Positions 1-7,033 of a stretch of 7,363 nucleotides of DNA are shown piece by piece (within the stretch, counting starts at the first letter, position 1; each line of letters begins with the position of its first letter). Origin of the DNA: Candidatus Omnitrophota bacterium (GTDB lineage Bacteria > Omnitrophota > Koll11 > JAHIPI01). The DNA is taken from assembly GCA_028718265.1 (NCBI GenBank), contig JAQUMG010000090.1, positions 1 to 7,363 of the forward strand, written 5' to 3'. The notes below the pieces were generated by a model. The model ran no database searches. It was not told the origin of the DNA and worked only from the letters and a program-made list of their open reading frames with translations. The translations under genes were made by a program, and so were the position numbers.

Positions 1-1215
1 CGTGTGAAGGCCCGGCGCCAAAGACTCACCTATAATAGCACCTCTCCACCAATCAGCATCTTTTGTTAAATCCGATTGTTGTCCTTCGTCAATACTATAA
101 CGGACGTTCCTGATATTGGAGGCAGTATTGACTTCTATATCGGCATTATTAAACATCCGGAAGCCCTCTGTCGGCCTTGTCACTATCATCTTAAATTCTT
201 CTTTTAAGACATGATAGGCCTTGCGCGGCGTCCCTAAAGGATTTTCTTTGCTTTCTATGCCGACAATGCCGAACCATTCTTCGGGATGAGTATCGTGCAC
301 TGCGGCATTGCTGCCTTTCCACCACTCATCATTCCACTCGAAAACGCAACCGCCGGCAGCGCCGCCCTGTATGATCCCGTGTAAATCTTTTATCACGCCG
401 TCGGCCTGTTCGTTCGGCGTATTCCCTCCGTATCCACCTTTGCCGGGTCCGTCGGGAGAAACGCTCAGGCCAAACTCGGTTACTACAAGTGGTTTCTCCC
501 TGGCATATAAGTCCCTCAGATTTTTTACAAAATTTGCGTATCCCATATCCTCGACTAAAGGCGGATCATAATTATACACATTAAAACATATCACATCCCA
601 CATCGACTGATCAAGCCAGAGGGTCCAATAGGCATTTGCCATACTAACCGGCCGCGACGGGTCTTCCTGTTTGACAATAGCTATAAGTTTTTTATACATA
701 TCGATAGTCTTGTCGATGCCGCAGCTTAAAATCGCCTGCGAGTGCGGTTCGTTCGTCACGAGATACATTATGACATTAGGATGGTTCTTGCTTATCTTTG
801 CCATCTGCCTTACCTGGCTCTCTGCCTGGCGCAAAAAACCTTCGTAGTCAAACTTTGCGTTAGGGCTGACGCCCGCTGCCTGTATTACTTTCAGGTCATA
901 TTTCTCGGCGAGGTTAAGCTGGTCCTCCGGCATAGTACCCCATACGCGTATGGTATTAAATCCTGCTTCCTTTATCCTCTTAAAATCGGCTTCGATAATA
1001 TCCGGCGCTACGCGCCCGCCCGGCCATATGCCCGGCCTGAAGGGGCTATAGCCTACGCCTTTTATCAAAAATTTCTTGCCGTCCAGATATATGCTGTTAC
1101 CGACAATGTCTATACGCGGCGCCTTCTTTTCCTGTGCATATGTCAGGGGTATTATAAAACTTAGGTTTATTAAAAGTACGGATAATGCAATTATTGTGAC
1201 GTTAAACTTTTTCAA
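1..1215 (-). CDS. Secreted TIM-barrel glycoside hydrolase (GH2/GH5-like, clan A type), 3' end outside window
   Basis: The frame is open for 405 codons from a TTG start at 1215 to the window edge, so the C-terminus is missing. The start is set by an in-frame TAA two codons upstream and by a GGAAGG Shine-Dalgarno (1228-1223) with 7-base spacing. Residues 1-27 form a signal peptide: KK, a hydrophobic stretch, then a TYA|QE cleavage site. The barrel opens with LDGKKFLIKGVGYSPFRPG (44-62) and continues with FNTIRVWG (86-93). NHPNVIMYLVTNEP (144-157) carries the likely acid/base E156, and VVTEFG (244-249) the likely nucleophile E247, the arrangement of clan GH-A retaining glycosidases. FEWNDEWW (292-299) supplies aromatic residues typical of a sugar-binding cleft. 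From about 345 a beta-sandwich (Ig/CBM-like) domain seems to begin (VRYSIDEG, then LAPGLHT). Substrate and exact family cannot be assigned; a beta-glucan- or mannan-type polysaccharide is a guess. It probably acts outside the cytoplasmic membrane. It lies 3 bases after pabC. Confidence 0.85.
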   Translation of the reverse strand, partial: MKKFNVTIIALSVLLINLSFIIPLTYAQEKKAPRIDIVGNSIYLDGKKFLIKGVGYSPFRPGIWPGGRVAPDIIEADFKRIKEAGFNTIRVWGTMPEDQLNLAEKYDLKVIQAAGVSPNAKFDYEGFLRQAESQVRQMAKISKNHPNVIMYLVTNEPHSQAILSCGIDKTIDMYKKLIAIVKQEDPSRPVSMANAYWTLWLDQSMWDVICFNVYNYDPPLVEDMGYANFVKNLRDLYAREKPLVVTEFGLSVSPDGPGKGGYGGNTPNEQADGVIKDLHGIIQGGAAGGCVFEWNDEWWKGSNAAVHDTHPEEWFGIVGIESKENPLGTPRKAYHVLKEEFKMIVTRPTEGFRMFNNADIEVNTASNIRNVRYSIDEGQQSDLTKDADWWRGAIIGESLAPGLHT

Positions 1216-1218
1216 TTT

Positions 1219-2082
1219 TTAACCTTCCGTTTCTTTTCTGACTTCTTCTTTGTAGAGGCTTTGTATTTTCTTTGTTACCTCTCCTACAGTACCGGCACCT
1301 ATTGTTTTATTCTCCACCTTAACAACAGGCATGACTTCGAACAATGAATTTGTTATAAACACTTCCGACGAACTTTTTAATTCATCCTCTGTGAATTTTC
1401 CTTCCTGAATACCTACCCCGGCATACCGGCTTATTTCCAAAATAACTTTTCTGGTTATGCCCGGAAGTATCCCGCAGTCCGGCGACGGTGTAAGCAGTTT
1501 ATTTCCCGAAACCATGAAGATGTTACAGGTGCCGCCCTCCGAGACATGGCCGGCGTCGTTTAAGAATATGGTATCAAAGCAACCCTTCGGAATGGCTTCG
1601 TTTCTGGCAAGTATGCTTTCTAAATAATTTAAAACCTTCAGCCTGCTCAGGACGCTCTGGCTGTTGCGCCTTGAGCGCGCTATATCGGCCGCTACGCCCT
1701 TTTCATAATATTTATCCGGCGGCAGTATGTACTCCTCCGTAATTATAACTATGTTTGACGGCCGGCTTTTTGAAATGTCCATTTTTCCGTCTTCGGAGGA
1801 ACCGCGCGAAACAGTGGCCCTTATGCGCGCGTCCTTCAGGCAATTCGATTCGAGTAATTCATAAACGACCTTTTCTATTTCTTTGTCGGCAAGCGGTTGC
1901 CTTATCCTCAGAAACTTCATAGACGCGGATAACCTGTTGAGATGGTCCTTTATCCGGAATATCTTACCGCCATAACTTCTCATCGTCTCAAATACACCGT
2001 CGCCGTAAAGAAACCCTCTGTCGAAGGCGGAAATAACCGCCTTGTCTTTATCCACCATTTGTCCGTTGACGTAAACCTTCAT
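1219..2082 (-). CDS. pabC: Aminodeoxychorismate lyase (class IV aminotransferase fold)
   Basis: This is a 287-residue PLP enzyme of fold type IV. It probably eliminates pyruvate from 4-amino-4-deoxychorismate to give p-aminobenzoate. Visible family motifs are FDRGFLYGDGVFETMR (20-35), FRIKDHLNRL (42-51), SRLKVLNYLES (146-156) with the likely PLP Schiff-base lysine K149, SEGGTCNIF (181-189) and CGILPGITR (203-211). VFITNSLFEVMPV (241-253) resembles the PabC version of this segment more than the branched-chain aminotransferase one. The ATG at 2082 was chosen because GGAG (2091-2088) sits 5 bases upstream and the protein then begins MKVYVNG, as is usual in the family. A GTG at 2106 would add eight residues without a good ribosome site. 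Branched-chain or D-amino-acid aminotransferases share the fold, so specificity rests mainly on the adjacent pabB, which ends 30 bases upstream. Confidence 0.85.
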   Translation of the reverse strand: MKVYVNGQMVDKDKAVISAFDRGFLYGDGVFETMRSYGGKIFRIKDHLNRLSASMKFLRIRQPLADKEIEKVVYELLESNCLKDARIRATVSRGSSEDGKMDISKSRPSNIVIITEEYILPPDKYYEKGVAADIARSRRNSQSVLSRLKVLNYLESILARNEAIPKGCFDTIFLNDAGHVSEGGTCNIFMVSGNKLLTPSPDCGILPGITRKVILEISRYAGVGIQEGKFTEDELKSSSEVFITNSLFEVMPVVKVENKTIGAGTVGEVTKKIQSLYKEEVRKETEG

Positions 2083-2112
2083 TATCTCTCCAATAATACC
2101 AAACACCGGCCG

Positions 2113-3552
2113 CTAGACGCTATACGCTAATTTTTTTGCTTTTTCAATGCTTATCGCGTCGATGACTGCCCGGGCTTTATCCATTGTCTCGTCATATTCT
2201 TTGTCGGGGTCGGAATCCGCTACTATCCCGCCTCCGACCTGAAAATGCGCCGTGCCGCCTTTTATAATGATCGTACGTATGATTATTAAAAGGTCCGCAT
2301 CACCGCTCGTATCTATATACCCTACCGAGCCCGTATATATACCTCTTTTTGCCGGCTCTATCTCTTCTATGATCTCCATAGCACGTATCTTCGGCGCGCC
2401 GGTTATTGAGCCGCCGGGAAAACAGTTGCACAGGCAGTCTATTACATCCACGCCGTCTTTCAGCTTTCCGGCAACGGTAGAGACTAAATGATGAACCGTA
2501 GAGTACGTCTCGACTATTATAAACTCTTCGGGCCTGACGGAGCCGTATTCGCAAACTCGGCCGATGTCATTTCTTTCCAGATCCACTATCATGAGATGCT
2601 CGGCCCTGTCCTTCTCGCTGCGCATAAGCTCTTCTCTTAACCCCGCGTCTTCCTTTTCGTCTCTGCCGCGGGGACGCGTTCCTTTTATCGGCCGCGTTTC
2701 GATATGTCTATCGCTTATCTTAATAAATCTTTCGGGCGAAGCACTTACTATCTGAAAATCTTCAAAATTTAAATAAGCCGCGAACGGCGCGGGATTTATC
2801 CGCCTCAACGTCTTATATAATTCAAAACTATCTCCGTCGAAATCGCAGCTAAGCCGCTGAGACAAATTAACCTGGTATATATCGCCTTCTCTTATGTATT
2901 CTTTAACCTTTCCGATCGCTTTTCTGTAGCTATCTTTCGTGAAATTCGAGAGCACGGCCTGATTTGCATATTCTCCTCCGAATACAGTATCAAAAGTACC
3001 CGAGGCCGCACTCTTAAGACGCTTTTTAGCAGATTCAAGCCGCCTTTTTGCCGTATCTATGTTTTTTTCGCTGTCCAATTGCGGCAGGCCGGAAGAAGAT
3101 ATGTAGGCCTTTTTAAGAAGGTTATCAAAAATTATGATTATGTCATAAAATGATACCACTAGATCCGGCGTACGGATATCGTCCTGAGAATGGCGGGGTA
3201 ATTCTTCCAAAAAATAGCGCAGATCATAGGAAAAATAACCGATGCATCCCGAAGTAAAGGGTATGTCGCCGTTTATTCGTTCCGTCTTATAATAAGAAAG
3301 CGCCGATTTTAAAAAAGTAAAAGGATTGCCCTTGAAAGTCTCGGTACCGTCTTGCGTCAGAACCCTGATATCTTCGCCTCTGGATTCTACCACCATAAAC
3401 GGATCATACCCGATAAAAGAAAATCTGCCTAGTTTTTCCGGATCCATTCCGCTGTCCAGAAAAGAACTGTAGGGTTCGTTCCGCATGGATCCATAAACGG
3501 AAACCGGATCCGGGAAATAGTCCAGTTCGTACAAAATCGGCTTTATGGGCAT
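2113..3552 (-). CDS. pabB: Aminodeoxychorismate synthase component I
   Basis: The product is 479 residues, close to the usual length for PabB. It aminates chorismate, using ammonia from a glutaminase partner (PabA), to form 4-amino-4-deoxychorismate for folate synthesis in the cytoplasm. The N-terminal domain (about 1-150) has the expected FSFIGYDP (44-51) and CIGYFSYDL (103-111) segments. The chorismate-binding domain (about 205-470) has EGDIYQVNLSQR (222-233), PIKGTRPRG (288-296), DLERNDIGRV (324-333), the FPGGSITGAPK signature (378-388) and GGGIVADSDP (440-449). Lysine K290 in PIKGT is diagnostic: aminodeoxychorismate synthases carry this lysine, which forms a covalent intermediate, whereas anthranilate synthases have PIAGT. 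The ATG at 3552 lacks a strong Shine-Dalgarno; only a GAG about 9 bases upstream is visible. It starts 17 bases after a large inverted repeat and appears to have its own promoter at 3674-3702. No pabA is present; a shared TrpG could serve. Confidence 0.93.
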   Translation of the reverse strand: MPIKPILYELDYFPDPVSVYGSMRNEPYSSFLDSGMDPEKLGRFSFIGYDPFMVVESRGEDIRVLTQDGTETFKGNPFTFLKSALSYYKTERINGDIPFTSGCIGYFSYDLRYFLEELPRHSQDDIRTPDLVVSFYDIIIIFDNLLKKAYISSSGLPQLDSEKNIDTAKRRLESAKKRLKSAASGTFDTVFGGEYANQAVLSNFTKDSYRKAIGKVKEYIREGDIYQVNLSQRLSCDFDGDSFELYKTLRRINPAPFAAYLNFEDFQIVSASPERFIKISDRHIETRPIKGTRPRGRDEKEDAGLREELMRSEKDRAEHLMIVDLERNDIGRVCEYGSVRPEEFIIVETYSTVHHLVSTVAGKLKDGVDVIDCLCNCFPGGSITGAPKIRAMEIIEEIEPAKRGIYTGSVGYIDTSGDADLLIIIRTIIIKGGTAHFQVGGGIVADSDPDKEYDETMDKARAVIDAISIEKAKKLAYSV

Positions 3553-3569
3553 CTATATATCTCGGCTAT

Positions 3570-3651
3570 GGGGACGTTCCCAAAAGGGACACTCTGCAAT
3601 CCCATCTTGTATAAGGTTGGCTGGCAGGGTGTCCCTTTTGGGAACATCCCC
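3570..3651. repeat. Long inverted repeat, REPIN/MITE-like, in the pabB leader
   Basis: Arms at 3570-3592 and 3629-3651 are reverse complements at 22 of 23 positions; the single difference is the G at 3576 against A at 3646. After one mismatch (3593/3628) the stem continues for 4 bp (CTGC 3594-3597 with GCAG 3624-3627), leaving a 26-base loop. Each arm itself contains small palindromes, GGGA-CGT-TCCC (3571-3581) and TCCC-AAAA-GGGA (3578-3589). Two palindromic units in inverted orientation are how REPIN elements, mobilised by RAYT-type transposases, are built. No transposase is present here and no run of T follows the stem on either strand, so it is not a standard intrinsic terminator. In the pabB transcript it would form a very stable hairpin ending 17 bases before the start codon. 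Mobility is inferred; the repeat itself is directly visible. Confidence 0.85.
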
Positions 3652-3673
3652 CCAGTCTGTTAATTAGCCTATT

Positions 3674-3702
3674 ATTATATACATAAAGCTATCATTTTTC
3701 AA
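3674..3702 (-). promoter_or_regulatory. Sigma-70-type promoter for pabB-pabC-glycosidase
   Basis: On the minus strand there is a -35 box TTGAAA (3702-3697; five of six consensus bases), a 17-base spacer (3696-3680), and a perfect -10 box TATAAT (3679-3674). The -35 box overlaps the last codons of the upstream ferredoxin gene. Transcription would begin near 3667, giving a leader of about 115 bases that contains the whole inverted repeat. This is predicted from sequence only. Confidence 0.6.
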
Positions 3703-4321
3703 GTGTAGCTTTGCGGCGGCAGCCGGCGCAGAGCATCTTTATCCGGTCGGCGCGGGTTAACTCTTTCGCGTTCTCTATCATCTCTTCGCTTATAACTCCA
3801 AGCGTTTTAAGATCGGCGAGATATATGGTGGGGTTGGAGTAGGCAAGTGTATCCAGTCTTCTTGCGATCCATTTAAGGTGTGAATAAGTAGTAATTACGT
3901 CGCCGCACACTTCGCAAAGGACAAGCTCGTTTTCTTTGGTGGTCGTCACCTGCTGCCTGTCATTGCGGTCCAGATAAGCACCGTCGAATCTGGTAGTATG
4001 ATGCACTCCCGGCGGCGTTTCATCCCTTGTTGTGCACCACAAAGAACAATTGCCGCAATAATTACACAGGTCGTAATTTAGTATCATCGTCCTTGTGGGC
4101 GGATTTGTCTTAACTTTGTCTATGAATTTTATAGCATCCGACGGGCATACATATTTGCATGCGGTACAGCCTATACAGCCTTCTTTGGTGTATTCCGGCA
4201 TCCCCCTGAAGTTCTTGTGAGGAATGTGCGGCTTAAAAGGATACGGGTTTGTATAAGGGCCTTTTACCAATGCCTTGACTGCTTCTATGATTTCTCTAAT
4301 TTTGGGTTTTTTCATAATCAT
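3692..4321 (-). CDS. NuoI/HycF-like 2x[4Fe-4S] ferredoxin subunit with C-terminal Cys4 module
   Basis: This 209-residue soluble iron-sulfur protein probably passes electrons within a membrane-bound oxidoreductase or group 4 hydrogenase-like complex. Two complete ferredoxin motifs are present: CIGCTACKYVCP (Cys 49, 52, 55, 59) and CNYCGNCSLWC (Cys 86, 89, 92, 96), each expected to hold a [4Fe-4S] cluster. Before them is the GPYTNPYPF segment (21-29), as in NuoI-type subunits. The tail adds two CxxC pairs, CEVC (136-139) and CAGC (198-201), separated by a helical stretch; this resembles the Cys-rich tail of HycF/HyfH-type subunits and could bind zinc or a further cluster. The ATG at 4321 is preceded by GGAAGG (4338-4333) at 11 bases; a TTG at 4324 would give more usual spacing, and an ATG at 4315 is also possible. 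The gene overlaps mnhG by 26 bases, so it is the last gene of the ion-pump operon. The longer frame to an ATG at 4381 would run deep into mnhG and is unlikely. Confidence 0.85.
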   Translation of the reverse strand: MIMKKPKIREIIEAVKALVKGPYTNPYPFKPHIPHKNFRGMPEYTKEGCIGCTACKYVCPSDAIKFIDKVKTNPPTRTMILNYDLCNYCGNCSLWCTTRDETPPGVHHTTRFDGAYLDRNDRQQVTTTKENELVLCEVCGDVITTYSHLKWIARRLDTLAYSNPTIYLADLKTLGVISEEMIENAKELTRADRIKMLCAGCRRKATLEK

Positions 4322-4622
4322 CAATTGTGCTGCCTTCCGATAATTTGATGCCGAATTTATGCGCGGCGCGCGCCAGAACATGCGTTGCCGTAGGCGACGC
4401 CAATAAAAGAAAAGCGGCGCAAAGAACGGCTTTTATTCCTGTTGCGGTCAATCCGGCGGTAATGAACATCCCCAGAAGTATAAGACAGGTGCCGAAAGTT
4501 ATGCATTTTGTCGACGCCTGAAGACGATTATACACGTCGGGCAGCCTCACCAGGCCGAGGCATCCGAAAAAATCGAACGCGAGTCCGATAGCAATAAATA
4601 TAATTCCTATGATATTATTCAT
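4296..4622 (-). CDS. mnhG: Na+/H+ antiporter subunit MnhG/MrpG-like (MbhC-like)
   Basis: This small membrane protein of 108 residues is about normal for the family. It has three predicted membrane helices (about 3-25, 42-62 and 64-86). The family signature GLVRLPDVYNRLQASTK (23-39) and the C-terminal SPTATHVLARAAHKFG (76-91) are both clear. MnhG is one of the small subunits of the Mrp antiporter and of Mbh/Mbx complexes; its individual role is not well defined. The ATG at 4622 is used with GAAGGG (4638-4633) ten bases upstream; a TTG directly before it at 4625 is a possible alternative. It overlaps mnhF by 8 bases and the ferredoxin gene by 26, which implies translational coupling. Confidence 0.92.
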   Translation of the reverse strand: MNNIIGIIFIAIGLAFDFFGCLGLVRLPDVYNRLQASTKCITFGTCLILLGMFITAGLTATGIKAVLCAAFLLLASPTATHVLARAAHKFGIKLSEGSTIDDYEKTQN

Positions 4623-4986
4623 CAAAGTCTTTCCCTTCGTAGTATTTCCCGAACGCCAGCATAGTAATAAAGCTCTGCAGCGCCCATGCTATCCCTATAT
4701 CGATATACCAGCTTCTGCCTGTGGATATGGTAAAAATTGCGCAGAAACCTATTATCAGCATGCCAAGCATATCCACTGCGACTAACCTGTCCGGCGAAGT
4801 AGGCCCTTTTACTATCCTGTAAAAACAGAGTACCACACACAGGATCAGGACGAAGAAAGCGCGCTCTAAAAACGGAAGCTCAGGCAGATCCGGATAGATT
4901 AAGAAATGCGGCGGCGCAACGACTACCACATATACAGCAAAAAGTATTGCCAAAACTCCTATTATGTAACTTACGGTTTTGGTCAT
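4615..4986 (-). CDS. mnhF: Na+/H+ antiporter subunit MnhF/MrpF-like (MbhB-like) with extra N-terminal helix
   Basis: The product is 123 residues with four predicted membrane helices: about 5-24, 38-58, 68-89 and 94-114. Helices 2-4 form the canonical MnhF core, with the signature FYRIVKGPTSPDRLVAVD (55-72) and DIGIAWALQSFITMLAFGKYY (96-116). Family members are usually about 85-95 residues with three helices, so residues 1-37 are an extension with one extra helix and a proline-rich link. The ATG at 4986 is convincing: it overlaps the mnhE stop in an ATGA and has AAGAGGA (5000-4994) 7 bases upstream, so the extension is probably translated. It probably works as part of the membrane ion-translocating module with its neighbours. 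Confidence 0.9.
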   Translation of the reverse strand: MTKTVSYIIGVLAILFAVYVVVVAPPHFLIYPDLPELPFLERAFFVLILCVVLCFYRIVKGPTSPDRLVAVDMLGMLIIGFCAIFTISTGRSWYIDIGIAWALQSFITMLAFGKYYEGKDFDE

Positions 4987-5477
4987 TCGAAGATCCTCTT
5001 TAATATGTTTTCGAAGCGCTCTGTCACTTTTATCAGGGAAAGATCGGCGCTCTTATCTTTTATATTCATACAATGTACGTAAAGAAAACCTTTTTCCGGG
5101 TCTGCGTCCACCGTTAAAGTCCTTGATGCAAGTGTTATCGAATTGGCCAGGAGAGCAATTGCTGTCTCCGACTTCAGGGAAATCTTTATCTTCACTATGC
5201 CGGAGGGCATCGATATGTCCGAGCGCGCAACCCTGTAAGCCACGTCTATATTTGCCTTCAGCATTTCCCATGTAAATACGGCTATGTAATTCATGATGCC
5301 GGCAAATTTCCTGGGATAGCTAAGCACGTTCAGGCGCACAGAAAACATATCGCCGGTGACATACGCAGCAATGGCCGCGACCAGAACACCCGCTATTACG
5401 TGCTGCCAGTCAGGTATCCAGTCAAGCAATGACCATATTAAAAACGCTGCTATAAAAACCGCTATTCTCGATTTCAT
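4983..5477 (-). CDS. mnhE: Na+/H+ antiporter subunit MnhE/MrpE-like (MbhA-like)
   Basis: The product is 164 residues, normal for MnhE. Three membrane helices lie in the N-terminal half (about 3-20, 26-42 and 58-74), followed by a cytoplasmic alpha/beta domain. Family signatures are EMLKANIDVAYRV (71-83), LLANSITL (109-116) and TLTVD (120-124). It is a subunit of the Mrp antiporter and of Mbh-type complexes that also contain MnhF and MnhG. The ATG at 5477 is chosen because GAGGA (5487-5483) sits 5 bases upstream, overlapping the mnhD stop. A GTG at 5489 that overlaps the mnhD stop as GTGA would add four residues and is the alternative. The gene ends in an ATGA overlap with mnhF. Confidence 0.92.
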   Translation of the reverse strand: MKSRIAVFIAAFLIWSLLDWIPDWQHVIAGVLVAAIAAYVTGDMFSVRLNVLSYPRKFAGIMNYIAVFTWEMLKANIDVAYRVARSDISMPSGIVKIKISLKSETAIALLANSITLASRTLTVDADPEKGFLYVHCMNIKDKSADLSLIKVTERFENILKRIFE

Positions 5478-5485
5478 ACTGTTCC

Positions 5486-7033
5486 TCACGGCCCCATGCT
5501 CTTAAATACAGATACCGCATAATCTCTGCCGGATGACAAAACCTCGGCTGCCGGCAAAAGAAACCTGCTCGAGATATCCGGTATTAAAAGTAATCCGCCG
5601 AATATACATACTATACATAAAACGATTACCGGCAACTTCATCGACAAAGGCACCTCTTTCACTTTGTCCCAATTCGCGGCAAGCCCACTCTCGCCGTTAA
5701 CAAGCGCGGCCGAGGGCTTTCCGAAAAATACGTTCTTCTGTACGGCCATAAAATAACTCAGCGTCAGGATGCTTGCGAAAGCGGCCAGAAATCCGTATCC
5801 CGCGTGGCCGGCCTGAACAGCTGCGAATATAATAATAAGCTTACTGAAAAATCCGTTAAATGGCGGCACGCCGGATATTGCCATAGAAGCAACGAGAGAT
5901 GTTCCGGCAGTAACCGGCATCTTATCGCGTAAACCGCCCATAAGCCTCATATCTCTCGTGCCCAGCGCATAATCGACGCTGCCCGCATCAAGAAAGAGAA
6001 GGGGCTTAAACATCGAATGATTAAAAAGATGAAAAAGTCCGCCCATAATGCCCAGCGGCGTACCCAGTCCTATTCCCAAAATTATATACCCTATCTGGCT
6101 TATCGAACTGTACGCTAAAAGGCGCTTGAAATCCCATTGCCCCATAGCCAGTAAGGCCCCCGCCAGTATGGACAAGGCGCCCAGAACAAGAAGTATATTA
6201 GTTATCCCGGCGTTTATGCCGATAACGTTGTATATTATCCGTATAATCGTATATACACCCAGGGCCTTTATTAGAACGCCTGACAGCATGGCGGAGATAG
6301 GCGCCGGCGCCGACGGATGCGCGTCGGGGAGCCATGCGTGGAACGGAACCAGTGCCGCCTTAAGTCCGAATCCCATTATGAAAAATACGACGGCGAGCAG
6401 CACAATATTTCCTGTGCCCTTTTCCATGAGCTGTATCGATATATCCGCCATATTCAACGTAGATGTATAACTATAAATCAGCGCTATACCCAGAAGTATG
6501 AAGAGCGAGCCTACGGCGCTCATAACAAGGTACTTAAAAGCTGCTTCGAGCTCTTCTTTTTCCGTGCCGAATGCCACCAGAGCATAACTCGCTATCGAAG
6601 CAATTTCCAGAAATACAAAAAGGTTGAATATGTCTCCCGTAATAATTACGCCGTTCATCCCTGCCACCATCAGAAGGAAGAGCGTATAAAAATGCCATTT
6701 AGCCGTGTATCTCTGCATGTAATTTATGGAATAAACCATGATCAAAAACGCTACGAAACTCACGATGAAAAGCATAAAGACGCTAAGCGGATCTGCGACC
6801 ATAGCTATCCCCAGAGGCGGTTTCCATATGCCTACTTTATATACCAGCGTTCCGTACTTATTCATATTGAATAACGCCAGAACGGAAATTACCACAAGGC
6901 TGAGTGTGGTGAGATTCGCGATAACCTCGGCAGAGAGCTTTATTCTCTTTCCTATTATGGAGTTGATGAACGCTCCTGCCAGAGGCAGGATTACAAAAAG
7001 AGGTATTATATTATAAGCCATATCAGATATCAT
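5486..7033 (-). CDS. mnhD: Proton-pumping antiporter-like subunit MnhD/MrpD-like (MbhH-like)
   Basis: This 515-residue polytopic membrane protein belongs to the family of MrpA/D and complex I NuoL/M/N, with about 14 predicted helices. The polar residues needed for ion translocation in this family appear intact: E143 in IFNLFVFLEIAS (135-146), K225 in GLKAALVPFHAWLPDAHP (223-240, also H232 and H239), K256 in LIKALGVY, K303 in DFKRLLAYSSISQ (301-313), and HLFNHSMFKPLLFLDAG (335-351) with H335, H339 and K343. SGVPPFNGFFSK (387-398) is also typical. An MrpD rather than NuoN identity is supported by its mnhC and mnhE neighbours. The ATG at 7033 overlaps the mnhC stop (ATGA) but has a weak ribosome site; an ATG at 7021 is the alternative. 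It is likely one of the ion-conducting subunits of the complex. Confidence 0.93.
   Translation of the reverse strand: MISDMAYNIIPLFVILPLAGAFINSIIGKRIKLSAEVIANLTTLSLVVISVLALFNMNKYGTLVYKVGIWKPPLGIAMVADPLSVFMLFIVSFVAFLIMVYSINYMQRYTAKWHFYTLFLLMVAGMNGVIITGDIFNLFVFLEIASIASYALVAFGTEKEELEAAFKYLVMSAVGSLFILLGIALIYSYTSTLNMADISIQLMEKGTGNIVLLAVVFFIMGFGLKAALVPFHAWLPDAHPSAPAPISAMLSGVLIKALGVYTIIRIIYNVIGINAGITNILLVLGALSILAGALLAMGQWDFKRLLAYSSISQIGYIILGIGLGTPLGIMGGLFHLFNHSMFKPLLFLDAGSVDYALGTRDMRLMGGLRDKMPVTAGTSLVASMAISGVPPFNGFFSKLIIIFAAVQAGHAGYGFLAAFASILTLSYFMAVQKNVFFGKPSAALVNGESGLAANWDKVKEVPLSMKLPVIVLCIVCIFGGLLLIPDISSRFLLPAAEVLSSGRDYAVSVFKSMGP

Noticed and set aside
742..1164. Plus-strand open frame of 140 codons opposite the glycosidase
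   Set aside because: The minus strand here encodes the signal peptide and the catalytic NEP motif of a glycosidase; the plus frame is a shadow.
1219..2082. Branched-chain or D-amino-acid aminotransferase
   Set aside because: The fold is shared, but the TNSLFEVMPV segment and the neighbouring pabB favour aminodeoxychorismate lyase; not fully excluded.
2113..3552. Anthranilate synthase component I (trpE) instead of pabB
   Set aside because: The active-site motif reads PIKGT rather than PIAGT, and the next gene is a PabC-like lyase rather than trp genes.
3570..3651. Inverted repeat as a rho-independent terminator for the ferredoxin operon
   Set aside because: No T-run follows the stem on the minus strand, the stem is longer than usual, and it lies downstream of a good promoter for pabB.
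3692..4381. Longer ferredoxin start at the ATG at 4381
   Set aside because: It would overlap mnhG by 86 bases and add residues not resembling the family; a Shine-Dalgarno is better placed for 4321 or 4324.
6317..6874. Plus-strand open frame of 185 codons opposite mnhD
   Set aside because: It is antisense to highly conserved mnhD helices, its product is rich in His, Arg and Tyr with no recognisable motif, and it has no ribosome site or operon context.
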